Notes under the pieces: generated by a model
What the model saw: only the letters and a program-made list of their open reading frames with translations
Database searches by the model: none
What the model was told of the DNA's origin: nothing
Made by a program: the position numbers and the translations under genes
Shown: positions 21,018 to 32,435 of the stretch, piece after piece
Layout of the letters: every line of letters starts with the position of its first letter
Position numbering within the stretch: the first letter of the stretch is position 1
Source: Blastomussa wellsi
Taxonomy: Eukaryota; Cnidaria; Anthozoa; Scleractinia; Plerogyridae
Assembly (NCBI GenBank): GCA_947652115.1
Contig: OX393564.1
Location: 2,537,121 to 2,601,120 of the forward strand
DNA length: 64,000 nt
Reading direction: 5' to 3'

Positions 21018-22307
21018 ATGTCTTTCAGAACAAGTGAATATTTACAAAGATATGAGATGGTTCGATTTCAACTAGATGAAGTCATTCGGGCTCCAGCTAA
21101 TGGTCAGCACCAACAAAAAAATGGATATAAGTTTACAATTAATGACAGATCTACATTCTATGATTGGTATAATGCTTATTTCGAGGTGCAATTTCAGTTG
21201 CAAAAATTAGCTGATGGAGCTGGAATTCCAAATGCAACACGTACATCAATTATCAACGGATCCCATTCATTGATTGATCATATGATGATAAAGAGTGCTG
21301 GTAAGATTGTGTATGATACTGATAATCTCCATAAAGTTACTTTTATCAAGAACCTCCTTGAATATAGTGATGATTTCAGTCGTAGTGTTGGTAGAAATAG
21401 TCTATGGTATTTGGATACTGATGCAACTACAACCGCCAATAATAAAGGGTTTGATCTTAGACACTTTTTAACAAAAAGAATTGGTGAAGGTGGCGGAGCT
21501 GAAAATGCAGCCAAAGATGTTAATGTAGTAATACCACTCAATCGTTACAGTTTCTTTGAAGAGTTAGAAGGTCGAATGTTGGTTCCAATGCAACTTCAGT
21601 TTAATATAGAGTTGCAGAATGATGATGAATTAATTTTTAAACCAGCTGCTGACAATGCAAGTCGAGTGGTTATCAATAGATTTTTACTATGGGTCCCAAA
21701 AATGATACCGAAGGACAGCTTATATGATAAGTTCGTCAACTCATTTTTAACAAAAAATACTTGGAAGTATAACAGAGAAATGTATCAAGTTTCCGCACCA
21801 ACACAAAGCAGTGGATTTTTCCAGATTTCCTCCAGTATTGACAATGTTAATACTATCTTAGTGTATCTACAAAGAGCTAAAACAAACAATGCAAATGAGA
21901 ATCCATACATATTTGACACTTTTAAACTAAATGCAGATGATGGTAATTATAATTCTATTCTTACAAATTGCAGATTGGAATATGGGAATGGAGTATTTTA
22001 TCCAGAAACTGAATACGACTCAGAGTCAAAAGCAAGGATCTTCAATGATTTGATGTCCTATGCCATGAGAAAGAATGATTACAACACCGGCGCACAACTC
22101 AACATGGCTAATTACAACTCTCTTTATCCCATCATATATTTTGATCTCTCATATCAAACAGAGAAAGTAACAAGAGATCCAAAACAGTTGATATTTAGGT
22201 ATAAAATTAGCGCAAATAGTGAAACTCCTTTCAATGTGCACGCTATTGTCCTATATGAGGAAGAAGTTGTCATCGACAAGATTGGAAATGAATTAGTCAT
22301 AGTGTAA
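21018..22307 (+). CDS. Major capsid protein (double jelly-roll)
   Basis: A 429-aa intact frame. In Polintons the largest protein in the structural block is the double jelly-roll major capsid protein, and this one has the expected features: strand-rich sequence, NGSHSLIDHMMIKSAGKIVYD near residue 80, VIPLNRYSFFEELEGRMLVPMQ near 175, and a C-terminal strand set ending in HAIVLYEEEVVID. The ATG directly follows AATATAATAGTATA, the start-proximal motif shared with neighbours. This is the best-preserved structural gene of the element. Confidence 0.85.
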   Translation: MSFRTSEYLQRYEMVRFQLDEVIRAPANGQHQQKNGYKFTINDRSTFYDWYNAYFEVQFQLQKLADGAGIPNATRTSIINGSHSLIDHMMIKSAGKIVYDTDNLHKVTFIKNLLEYSDDFSRSVGRNSLWYLDTDATTTANNKGFDLRHFLTKRIGEGGGAENAAKDVNVVIPLNRYSFFEELEGRMLVPMQLQFNIELQNDDELIFKPAADNASRVVINRFLLWVPKMIPKDSLYDKFVNSFLTKNTWKYNREMYQVSAPTQSSGFFQISSSIDNVNTILVYLQRAKTNNANENPYIFDTFKLNADDGNYNSILTNCRLEYGNGVFYPETEYDSESKARIFNDLMSYAMRKNDYNTGAQLNMANYNSLYPIIYFDLSYQTEKVTRDPKQLIFRYKISANSETPFNVHAIVLYEEEVVIDKIGNELVIV

Positions 22308-22339
22308 AAAGTATTGACAGTAATCAGATATTCCTTATT

Positions 22340-23199
22340 TTGTATATATTATATAATCAAAAATTGTATAACATATATTATATACAAGAAATGACTCAAC
22401 TTTTTGAAATAAATGTAAAACTATCTGCAAATCAGAAGAAGAATCTGAGTGCCGCTTACCATAAAAGGGAAACGATTGTTATAAGGCTTACGAAGAACTC
22501 TCTTCGTGGGAATGATACTCTATATGTCCCAGCGATGGTAAAGAATAGATTGGAGAAAAATCGGGGATTGAAGAAGGGGATGGATATTAAGCTGGCTAAG
22601 ACTAATATTAGAAAACAAGTTGGTGGAAGTTTGTTAACTACCATTCTAACCCTTGGTCGTGCAGCTTTACCTACTATTGGAAAAACATTAGGATTGTCAG
22701 CTTTAGCAGGATTGGCTAGTGAAGGTGCAAGTCAAATTGTTAAAAAGATATCTGGTAAAGGACAAACAGGAGGTTTCTTAATTCCACAAAACAAGATTGA
22801 CACACTAATTGCAAACAAACACCTATTGTCTTCAAAACAAAAGAAAGACATATTATATGCTCTTCAATCAGGTTCAGGTGTTGTTGTGAAGCCAACTAAA
22901 ACACAATCTGGTGGTTTCCTTGGTACTTTACTCGCCAGTATTGGAATTCCCCTGGTATTGAAAGCTTTGACTGGAAGTGGTGCTCCTAAAATTGGACCTC
23001 CACCTTAACCCCCACAAGGAGGTAAAGGAGAACCAAGAATGGGTGCATGGCAACCACCACCATTCATTGGATCATGGCCTAAGACACAAGCTGATATGGG
23101 AAAAAAAAACAACAAAAAAAAAAGAGAAAGGGAAAAGGTCTACTATTAGGACCAAACAGCCCGTTCAATTCAATCCCACTCGTAGGGGCAATATTGTAA
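22340..23199 (+). pseudogene. pX-like capsid precursor with Gly-Gly processing motifs (broken)
   Basis: An open frame to 23008 (likely start ATG 22391) continues past a stop at 23006-23008, then changes frame in the A-run near 23100-23130, ending with the phrase NSIPLVGAIL at 23199. Three Gly-Gly sites (QVGGSL, QTGGFL, QSGGFL) each precede a hydrophobic segment. Such sites suit cleavage by the adenain-type protease encoded next door. Adenovirus pX and pVI are processed this way. The type is familiar from cnidarian Mavericks. Confidence 0.65.
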
Positions 23200-23225
23200 A
23201 ACCTAAATTTGAAAAAGACATTCCG

Positions 23226-23656
23226 ATGAGCAATCATGATCTAATAAGATGGTGTAGATATCTGAACATCCCAATCAATAATGTTCTATCAAGGGATGAA
23301 AGAGTTCCACATAATCATAGCAAAGCATTATTCATTTACAATCTTGAACCATCATATATGAGTGGAAGCCATTGGGTAGCAACTTTTGTAAAAGACAACA
23401 TTATCAATTATTTCGACAGTTTCGGTATGCCTCCTTTTCAAGAGCTTGTAAATCATGTGAAAAGAAAGAATTTGACTTTGCTTCACCAAAATAATCATAT
23501 TTAGAATATGAAAACAACCACATGCGGCTACTTCCGTTATACTTTTTAAATGAAATGAATAAGGGTAATTTATATCATGATTTATTAAAAGTGTTTGACA
23601 TTCATAATACAATGAAAAATGAGAAATTTATCAAACATTATTTCAAAAATATCTAA
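23226..23656 (+). pseudogene. Adenain/Ulp1-type cysteine protease (broken)
   Basis: A small viral maturation protease. The catalytic His lies in SHWVATF, the Asp in NYFDSFG, and the Cys in TTCGYF. Between the Asp and the Cys an in-frame TAG occurs at 23502-23504, and shortly after the Cys there is a frameshift near 23540, so the gene is dead. It follows the precursor whose Gly-Gly sites it would cleave. The size (about 143 codons) fits the compact Polinton proteases. Confidence 0.8.
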
Positions 23657-23669
23657 CATATATGTATAC

Positions 23670-23828
23670 ATGGTAAAATCATATTGCGTAAAAGAAAAAA
23701 AACAAACTGAATGTGTTCCAGGTAGTGAACGATATGTTAAAACCAAAAATGGTCGAACAATGATGAAATGTAAGTGTGCCAGTTGTGGTATCACAAAAGC
23801 TAAATTCGTCAAGAATCAGGGAAACTAA
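23670..23828 (+). CDS. Short zinc-ribbon protein (DUF5679-like)
   Basis: A 52-residue frame starting MVKSYCVKEKK. It has KNGRTMMKCKCASCG, a pattern like the small DUF5679 zinc ribbons of Mavericks and giant-virus relatives (YCVK...KNGR...C..CG). The first Cys pair is incomplete. The function is unknown. It ends 2 bp before the phospholipase frame, in another phase, so the two may once have been one protein. Confidence 0.5.
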   Translation: MVKSYCVKEKKQTECVPGSERYVKTKNGRTMMKCKCASCGITKAKFVKNQGN

Positions 23829-23830
23829 TT

Positions 23831-24610
23831 GTGCCTCCACAAGCTGGGGGCAACTTGTTTGACATTTATGATAGTCATTCTATTGGTGAGATTGCTTTAA
23901 AAGGTTTGGCTAATTCTGGGGCTTTGCTTGCTCGGCAGGGTGCTGCAAAGGCTATCAAATCAGATTATGCAAAGAAGAAAATAAAAAATGTTGCAAATAA
24001 ATATTTGGATCAAGTCCATGACAGCTTTACAAATGACTTGAGTAAAAAAATAAAAGGTGGTTCAATTGATATACACAAGGCTATATTAAAAGTAGCGCCA
24101 AAGAAAGGTTTTGTTATGCCTGGACATAGATATACAGGTCCTGGTAATCCTTTAGAGCAGCAGCTGAGATATGATCCAAACACTGGTCAAATACTTGAGA
24201 TATATCAACAACCAACTGGTAAAACAGACGCTGTAAGTATGCAACATGATGTTGATTATTCTGTATGTGGAAATAAGAAAAAAAGTGATCAAGTTAAATG
24301 TAAGAATGAGGCGGATAGAAAGATGGTAAAAGCTTTGGATGCTATTCCATGGAAAGACAGACAATGGGGACACGCAATTGCTAGAAATACTATAGCAGCT
24401 AAGTCAAAATTAGGTATGGGTGTAATGGATTCATTAAATGCGATTTCTGGTTATTCTGCAGCAAATAAAACTCTTTCTTCAGTCATACCAAAATTGATAA
24501 AAGAAGAAGGGGCAAAAGAATCATTTGATGATTTTGCAAGTGGAGACACTATCAAACGTGCTTGGGCTGGAATTACTGGACAACAGGGAAAATACAAAAA
24601 GAAAAGATGA
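23831..24610 (+). CDS. Parvovirus-like phospholipase A2 domain protein
   Basis: A 259-aa frame (upstream start uncertain: the frame begins with GTG at 23831 and may be joined to the previous ORF). Residues about 90-170 match the secreted-type PLA2 found in parvovirus VP1. The calcium loop is YTGPGNPL, then a catalytic His-Asp is found in MQHDVDYS, followed by CKNEADRKMV. In viruses this activity breaches endosomal membranes during entry. Presence in a Maverick implies the element once formed infectious particles. No break is seen inside the domain. Confidence 0.75.
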   Translation: MPPQAGGNLFDIYDSHSIGEIALKGLANSGALLARQGAAKAIKSDYAKKKIKNVANKYLDQVHDSFTNDLSKKIKGGSIDIHKAILKVAPKKGFVMPGHRYTGPGNPLEQQLRYDPNTGQILEIYQQPTGKTDAVSMQHDVDYSVCGNKKKSDQVKCKNEADRKMVKALDAIPWKDRQWGHAIARNTIAAKSKLGMGVMDSLNAISGYSAANKTLSSVIPKLIKEEGAKESFDDFASGDTIKRAWAGITGQQGKYKKKR

Positions 24611-25748
24611 GGAAGCAAGGATATGCACCTGTTGAGAAAAAGAGTCAGCAAGAGGTATTTAATACTATGGCGCGTGATTATGGACCAGATTGGTATATTG
24701 GTGGGCCATATGAGGATCATTGGAAATGGAATAGATTCATGTGGGATTTACAACATGGGAAACAGCTAGGTATGGGAGTTAAAAAAAACGTCAACAGCCG
24801 TCGAGTGAAGAAAACTGGCAAGTAAAATTAGCAGATGAATTACATACACCAATACATCGTAAATTTACTCGGCGGCGTGTGATTACAAATCATATCGATG
24901 AAATATGGGCAAGTGATTTGGTTGAAATGCAGCAGTTTAGTAAATGGAATAAAGGCTATCGATATCTTCTAATGGTTATTGATGTATTCAGTAAATATGG
25001 TTGGATTATTCCATTGAAGGATTAGAAAGGTGAATCTGTCACTAAAGCATTTAAATCAATATTCAAAGGAGGTAGAAAACCACAATATCTTTGGGTTGAT
25101 AAGGGAAAAGAATTCTATAACAAATATGTGAAAGATTTTTTAGAGAAAAATGGGATACATTTGTACTCAACTGAGAATGAAGAGAAGTCCTCAGTGGTTG
25201 AAAGATGGAATAGAACAATTAAATCCAAAATGTGGAAACAGTTCACTGTTCAAGGTAATACACAATATCTTGATATGTTACCAAAATTAGTAAATCAATA
25301 CAACAACACAAAACATTCAAGCATAAAAATGACTCCAGTTGATGCATCAAAGAAAAAGAATGAAGGAACTGTTTATTTCCATTTGTATGGTGATATGGAA
25401 ACATCAAAACAAAAACCGAAATTTGAAATAGGTGATAAGGTTAGAATGTCTAAGTATAAAAGAAAGGTATTTGATAAGGGTTATACACCAAATTGGACAG
25501 AAGAAGTTTTTACAGTTGATAAGATCCAATACACTAATCCAATAACTTATAAGGTAAAAGATCTCAGAGGTGAAGATATTCAAGGAAGTTTCTATGAGTC
25601 TGAGTTGTTGAAAGCTAAGCAGGATGTTTTTCGTATTGATAAAGTCATTCGCAGATATTATAAAAAGAAACAAGCTTTAGTGAAATGGAAGGGATATAGT
25701 GATGATTTCAATAGTTGGATTCCAATGAGGGATTTAGTTAATGTGTAA
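24607..25748 (+). pseudogene. Retroviral-type integrase with C-terminal chromodomain (broken)
   Basis: The integrase that inserts Polinton DNA. The DDE triad residues are in WASDLVEM, LWVDKGKEF and SSVVERWNR. A C-terminal chromodomain follows (RYYKKKQALVKWKGYSDDF, about residues 160-200 of the 25128-25748 frame), which could direct integration to modified chromatin. A frameshift in the A-run near 24781-24790 and a TAG at 25023-25025 break it. The first frame, 24607-24825, could instead be the C-terminus of the preceding phospholipase protein. Confidence 0.85.
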
Positions 25749-25787
25749 ATACTTAAAGATTTGATGTTTTAGAATAAATAGGAAGAA

Positions 25788-26581
25788 ATGGAATTACAAA
25801 AAACATTGTACAAAAATGAAAAATTGAATGTTGAAATCAATTGTTATATTGATAAGAAAAATGAGTTATGGTTTCGGGGTAAGGAGATAGCTCAGATATT
25901 GGATTACACTGATACGAAAAGAGCAATTCAGAAACATGTACATGCAATTCAGAAACATTACAAAATCCTTCAGGGGACAAAAAATCCCCCCAAGCTGACA
26001 GCAGAAATCCTTCAGGTGTCTCAAATACGCCCCAAGAAACAACTCGAAAATGTTATTTTATAAATGAATCCGGTTTGTACTCATTAATGCTTTCTTCTAA
26101 AAAACCACAAGCAAAAGAATTCAAACACTGGATAACAAGTAAAGTATTACCATCAATTAGAAAAAAAGGCTATTATAAAATTAACAGCAATAAATTAGTA
26201 ATTGAGAATGAAAATGATTTACATTTCAAAGTTGTTAATTTTATAAGAAAAAAATACCCACAAACTCTTATGATTGCTGGTTTGGGTGAATATCAAAGAA
26301 CGCAAAGTATTAGAATATCATCTTGGAAGAAAGGTTACATGTCTGGACAATGTGATCTCATGATAATGAATCCAACAAGTAAATATAATGCTCTTTGTTT
26401 AGAATTTAAAAGCCCTACTGGTTCATATCAAGTGAGTAAAAAACAGTTGGAAATGAAGGATATGTATATTAAAAACAAATGCAAATATTTGATTATTAAT
26501 TCTTATGATGATGCTATATTTGAAATAATGAAACATTTGGAAGAAAGTTATAAATATTTGAAACGTAGAAATAAACAGTAA
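25788..26581 (+). pseudogene. BRO-N domain fused to a VRR-NUC/PD-(D/E)XK nuclease (frameshifted)
   Basis: The first frame (25788-26063) is a BRO-N domain (LWFRGKEIAQILDYTDTKRA), a DNA-binding module of baculovirus, giant-virus and phage proteins. After a frameshift near 26000-26060 the second frame continues the BRO region and ends in a nuclease domain. This has GQCDLMI followed by LCLEFKSPTG and KKQLEMK, the D...ExK pattern of VRR-NUC/PD-(D/E)XK enzymes. The combination of DNA binding and nuclease suggests a repair, replication or host-DNA role. Confidence 0.65.
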
Positions 26582-29047
26582 AAATAATATAACATATATT
26601 TGTAGAGACTATACAATATATTTTATATTGTTTTTTGTTATCTTATTGATAGCCAAGAATATAATTATTGTTGTCTATCAATAGTTTTTATTTTAGAATC
26701 AAGACTAAAACCTGGGATATAGTCTGATACTAAAATATTCAGATATAGGGACTTAAAGATTTGACACATTATAAAAATAAAAAGATGGAAAATAAAAAGG
26801 GACTTAAAGATTTAGCACATTATAAAAATAATAAGATGGAGAAAAATATAGCGCATAATTATATGAATCGAAGTGATCTTGAAAAACTCAGTAAATCTGA
26901 ATTAATAAGACTTATACGTGAACAAAATAAATTGAAACAAAAGTCAATACCTGAACCAAATAAAAATGTAAAACAGAAGGTAAAAGAATATGAAGAAAAT
27001 ATCATTTCTCCACCACCAGAATTTAGAGATGATTACAAACCAGTTCCAGCTCTAAGGAAAAGTGTAAAACAGAAGGTAAAAGAATATGAAGAAAATATCA
27101 TTTCTCCACCACCAGAATTTAGAGATGATTACAAACCAGTTCCAGCTCCAAGGATAAGAATAACTGAAATTGATAAAGCTTTAAAAGGTTATACAAAATC
27201 TTATGAAATTAGTATAAAAAATGATAAAGACCCACTTATACAATTAGAGTCAACAAGACTAGCTCTTGAACGTTATATTAGAAATATTCACACAACTGAA
27301 AAGGGGTTAAAATTTGTTGAAACATTAAAAGTAACATTTAAAAAAATAGCGAATGATGGACAAATTAATAAAACTGCTTATTTTAATGGTACAGCACAAA
27401 CTATTATAAATGAAGCTGGAATAAAAGAATCATTTGATTTATCAAAACAACAAATATTAAATAAAACTGCTCAATGGGTGTCTGAAGGATCTGGCTGGAC
27501 TATTAAATCTATTGATAATCATTATCTTAATATTGTAATATATGAACCACTGAAGGCATCCTCTTATATTCCGCTACCATCAGAACTTAATCATCATATG
27601 AAGGGATTAATTAATTTGAAAAATAATGATAATGAATGTTTTAGATGGTGTCATATTAGGTATTTAAATCCGCAAGATACAAAACCACAAAGGATTAAAA
27701 AATTAGATATAAAATATATAAATAAGTTAGATTATTCTGGAATTGAATTTCCAGTGACTATTAAACAATATAATAAAATTGAAAAACAAAATCAGATTAA
27801 TGTTAATGTATTTGGATATGAAAATAAACAAACATATCCTATTTATATATCAAAAGAAAAAAATAATAATGAATTAAATTTGTTATTGATATCTGAAAAT
27901 GAGAAAAAACATTATGTTTTAATAAAAGATTTTAATAGATTTATGTGTAATAAAACAAAACATAATGAAAAGAAACACTTTTGCATGCACTGTCTTCAAT
28001 GTTTTAGTTCTGAAGAATTTTTAATAAAACATAAAGAAAACTGTTTACTTCTAAATGGTGAACACGCTATTGAAATGCCTGATAAAAATAATAATATATT
28101 AAAATTTAATAATCATCATCATGAAGAATTAGTACCTTTTGTTATATATGCCGACTTTGAAGCTATAACAGAAAAGATATCAGGCTGTCAGCAGAAAGAT
28201 TCCAAGTCATATACTGAACCATATCAAAAGCATACAGATTGTGGATTTGGTTATAAAATTGTATGTTGTTATAATGATAAATATAGCAAACCTCTTACAA
28301 TATATAGAGGTGAAAAAGCTGTTTATACATTTCTTGAGAAGATGTTAGATGAAGTCGAATATTGTAAAAAAGTTGTTACAAAAGAATTCAGCAACAAATT
28401 TAACTCAAAAGAATTAAAAATACCAGTCATATTTCACAACTTGAGAGGTTATGACAGCCATTTCATAATGCAAGAGATCGGAAATATTGTTAAGAAAAAT
28501 GAATACATAGATAAAAAAGGTCAAAAACGTCAAATGCATATTAATGCTATACCCAATAATATGGAAAAGTATATGGCTTTCATGTTAGGTAATCATTTAA
28601 CCTTTATTGATAGTTTTCAGTTTATGAGTTCTAGCTTAGAAAAACTTGTAAGTAATATACCAAAAGAAGCATTAAAATATACCTCAGAAATTTTTAAAGG
28701 TAAAAAGCTTGATTTAATGGCTAGGAAAGGTGTTTATCCTTATGATTATATGGATAGTTTTGATAAGTTCAATAAAAAGCTACCAACAAAAGAAGAGTTT
28801 TACAGCGTATTAAATGATGAACATATATCAGATGAAGACTATAAACATGCTCAAAATGTTTGGAATACATTTAATTTGAAAAATATGGGAGATTATCATG
28901 ATTTATACATTAAATCAGACATATTACTATTAGCTGATGTATTTGAAAACTTTAGAAAAACATGTTTACAATATTATAAGCTAGATCCTTGTCATTATTT
29001 TTCATCTCCTGGGTTATCATGGGATGCTATGTTGAAGATGACTGATA

Positions 29048-29940
29048 CAGTCGAAGCTCTCTTAACGGACACTCTCGTAAGCGGACAGCTCTACTTACGG
29101 CCACCTTGTCAAAAACCCCGTTTTAACTCCCATACAAACTCTGTATTTTTACATTCTCGTAAGCGGACATTCCCGTAAGCGGCCGCGGACACCTTCTGGG
29201 GGTTACGACTTAGACTTTTCCATTGTTCTTAAGCTCCCGTAAACGGACACCCACAAAAAATCCTATTTTTACCCACTGAATCTTGTTTTAATCAATCAAT
29301 CTCACATCTGGCATTAATCACATTACCATATTTCAGTGTTTGTTTTGTCTGTCATTACATCCGGTTACATTTCGAAACACAACTACAGTAGTAAATACTT
29401 GTAACTGGAACTAGTACGACGTTTTCAACACAACAGTGTAGCCAAGGAACTCAAGTTTCGATTTCAGCCAAGGAAGAGACATTTCATTATCCCCATAAAA
29501 AATATACTGGCAAGGAATTTCTAAGCCGTATCCTGCCCCTCTGTTCAGTCGCTTTCCTGTTACAACCGTCTTTCCTTTGTTTGTTCCCCGCTTTAAAAAC
29601 TTGCTAACAAACATGGCCATCCTTTTTTGGTTGCAGTGAGGCTGTTAATGTTTATGTTGGGGGCAATTATGATTTGTTTTTTAATCACTAAGGGTCAGTT
29701 AGTTATCGTCATTATCCTATCATTGGTATAGCGCGCAATAAAACAAACACATCATTTGAATACGGCGGTATTTTTTGCCTTCCCAATATTTATTGTTAGC
29801 TGGGCAAGCTCCCGTAAGCGGCCATCTATCCCCTACACCCTTAGTGGCCGCTTACGAGAACCATTCTCGTAAGCGGCCAGCTCCAGTTACGGACACTTTT
29901 TTCGCGTCCCGAGGGTGTCCGCTTACGAGAGCTTCGACTG
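29048..29940. mobile_element. Tc1/mariner (pogo-like) MITE inside the polymerase gene
   Basis: The ends CAGTCGAAGCTCTC and GAGAGCTTCGACTG are inverted repeats, flanked by TA on both sides (29046-29047 and 29941-29942). TA duplication and CAGT termini point to a Tc1/mariner-pogo relative. Subterminal GTAAGCGGACA phrases recur in both orientations. No transposase is present. Confidence 0.8.
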
Positions 29941-31311
29941 TATTAAACTTGAGCTTATGACTGATATTGATATGTTTCTATTTATTGAAAAAGGTCTTAG
30001 AGGTGGAATCAGCTATATTGCAAATAGATATGGTGAAGCAAATAATAAATACATGAAAGATTATAATAAAGATAAACCTTCGAAATATATTATGTACCTT
30101 GATGCTAATAATTTATATGGATGGGCTATGAGTCAATATCTTCCAGCTGGAGGATTTAGATGGCTTACAGAAAAACAGATTAATAAGTTTAATGTTAATA
30201 AGATCAGAGATGATAGTGAAAAAGGATATATATTAGAAGTCGATTTAGATTATCCAGAAAAACTTCATGATTTGCATAATGACTACCCAGCTGCTGCTGA
30301 AAAAATAACTGTTCAAAAAGATATGTTATCTAATTACTGTAAAACTATTGCTGATAAATATAATATATCAACTGGATTAGTACATAAATTAATACCTACA
30401 TTAAGCAAAAAAGAAAAATATGTATTACATTACAGAAACTTAAAATTATATTTAGATCTAGGTTTAAAACTAACTAAAGTACATCGTGTTTTAAAATTTA
30501 ATCAATCTCCTTGGTTAAAACAATATATTGATTACAATACAGAAAAAAGAAAGAATGCAAAAAATTCATTTGAAAAAGATTTCTTCAAATTAATGAATAA
30601 CAGCGTATTTGGTAAAACTATGGAAAACCTTAGAAAGAGAGTTGATGTAAGACTTGTAACTGATGAAAAAAAACTATTAAAATTAGCTAGTAAACCCACT
30701 TATGTTAGTAGTAAAATATTTAATGAAAATCTAGTAGCTGTTCATAAGATAAAAGAAACACTTACATTAAACAGACCTGCTTATGTTGATATGTGTATAT
30801 TAGATCTAAGTAAAACTCTCATGTATGATTTTCATTATAATTATATTAAAAAGAAGTATGGTGATAAAGCCAAACTATTATTCACAGATACTGATAGTTT
30901 AACTTATGAAATAGAGGCTAAAGATGTTTATAAAGATTTCTTCAAGGATAAAGATTTGTTTGACAATAGTGACTACGCTGAAAGATCACAATATTATGAT
31001 AATAAAAATAAGAAAGTCATTGGTAAGTTTAAGGATGAAGCAGCTGGAGTCCCTATTTATGAATTTGTTGGTCTACGATCAAAAATGTACAGCTATATGA
31101 AAGACGACCAAAAAGGAGGAAAGACTGCTAAAGGAATAAAAAAGAATATAATTAAAAAAGACATTAAACATGAAAACTATAAAGAAACACTATTCAATAA
31201 TCAACAGATGTATCATAAGATGAAAACAATCAGAAGCCAAAACCATGAACTCAGTAGTTATGAAATTAATAAAGTATCGCTCAGCTGTTTTGATGATAAA
31301 AGATATATACT

Positions 31312-31603
31312 TCTCAAACTCATTAATAATTCATCACGTTAAAACAAAGGAAATCAGAACCGTAACCGTGGTTTGGAAATGTGATCTTAATTAGCATAGA
31401 TTTTTACGATTTTATTTCTTCGTTTTCACCGTAGTTTTAGTTTCGATTGAGAAGATAGATCAAACACTCGAGACAGTGTTTCATCGGCTATCCAAACACC
31501 TCGAAGTTCATTAAAAATACTCCGCTGCGCGTCGTATTTTCAACTCTCTTCTCGGTGTTTGGATATCCCGATGAAACACTGTCTCTCGTGTTTGATCTAT
31601 TAC
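31312..31603. repeat. Dispersed 290-bp repeat truncating the polymerase C-terminus
   Basis: It begins TCTCAAACTCATTAATAATT and ends near GATCTATTAC. A second copy lies at 60814-61088 inside a P450 intron. Internally it has an inverted pair, GACAGTGTTTCATC and GATGAAACACTGTC. The flanks differ in the two copies, so this is a mobile repeat and not Maverick sequence. Confidence 0.75.
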
Positions 31604-31656
31604 ATGATAATGGACATACTAGTTATGCTTATGGACATTATAATATAAAACAATAA

Positions 31657-31911
31657 TTCCAATAATTTTCATAATTTTCATAATTCCAATAATTTTCATA
31701 ATTTTCATAATTTACTTAATTTTCATAATTTTCATAATTTTCATAATTTCAATAATTTTCATAATTTTTATAATTTCAATAATTTTCATAATTTTTATAA
31801 TTTTCATAATCCAATAATTTTCATAATTTTCATAATTTACTTAATTCTAATAATTTTCATAATTTTCATAATCCAATAATTTTCATAATTCCGCAGATAT
31901 AAATAATTAAC
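31657..31911 (+). repeat. ATAATTTTC minisatellite
   Basis: Irregular tandem copies of ATAATTTTC with variants (ATAATTCCA, ATTTACTTA), between the polymerase end and the right inverted repeat. Non-coding. Confidence 0.85.
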
Positions 31912-32376
31912 ACATTTTCAACAACAGGCCTATAATTCAATACTGAGATTTAATACTTATATATAATACTGAAATTTAATACTTATACATAATACTGAAA
32001 TTTAATACTTATATATAATACTTAAATTTAATACTTATATATAATACTTAAATTTAATACTTATATATAATACTTAAATTTAATACTGGATTTCAGTATT
32101 ATATATCTAACACTATGTAATGGAACATTATCTATACTTCGTGTAGATAAATCTATACTCCGTGTAGATAATATCATTCTATATATAATGGAACATTGTC
32201 TATACTTCGTTCAGATAAATCTATACTTCGTGTAGATAATATCATTCAATATATAATGGAACATTATCTATACTTCGTATAGATAATATCATTCAATTCC
32301 CCAGTTTTAACAACAGGACTAATATTCAATACTAAGATTTAATGTGGAATAAGTAAGCAAAATCAGCTGGCGGAAA
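31912..32376 (-). repeat. Right terminal inverted repeat of the Maverick
   Basis: Complement of the left repeat, 465 bp. It is longer than the left because it holds extra copies of the internal subrepeats. The outer end is at GCTGGCGGAAA. Confidence 0.9.
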
Positions 32377-32435
32377 ATGAGGGCAAAATCAGCTGATGGC
32401 AAAATGGCCCTATTCCCCCATCTACTATACTACTC

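Larger units (their letters stand above)
26785..31656 (+). pseudogene. Protein-primed family-B DNA polymerase, interrupted by two insertions
   Basis: The Polinton replicase. The N-terminal region has a 29-residue duplication (VKQKVKEYEENIISPP... at 26968 and 27064). A Cys/His zinc finger (FCMHCLQCFS...H...C) precedes the exonuclease: YADFEA (ExoI), FHNLRGYDSHF (ExoII) and YHDLYIKSDILLL (ExoIII). The polymerase motifs are LDANNLYGWAMS (A), LMNNSVFGKTMENL (B) and FTDTDS (C). An 893-bp element (29048-29940) splits the gene between the exonuclease and palm, and a second repeat (31312-31603) cuts off the C-terminal 17 or so residues, which end at 31656. Everything else is open, so these insertions are the main damage. 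Confidence 0.92.
15873..32376 (+). mobile_element. Maverick/Polinton, full length, decayed
   Basis: A 16.5-kb element bounded by long inverted repeats beginning TTTCCGCCAGCTGATTTTGC on both ends. It encodes the Polinton core set: family-B DNA polymerase, retroviral-type integrase with chromodomain, A32-like ATPase, adenain-type protease, and major and minor capsid proteins. Several accessory genes are also present. Its base composition is far more AT-rich than its flanks. Nearly every gene except the capsid, ATPase and a few small ones is broken by a stop, frameshift or insertion, so this copy is not functional. It sits at the right edge of block X, where paralogous block X' (ending 44005) gives the approximate empty site. 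Confidence 0.95.
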
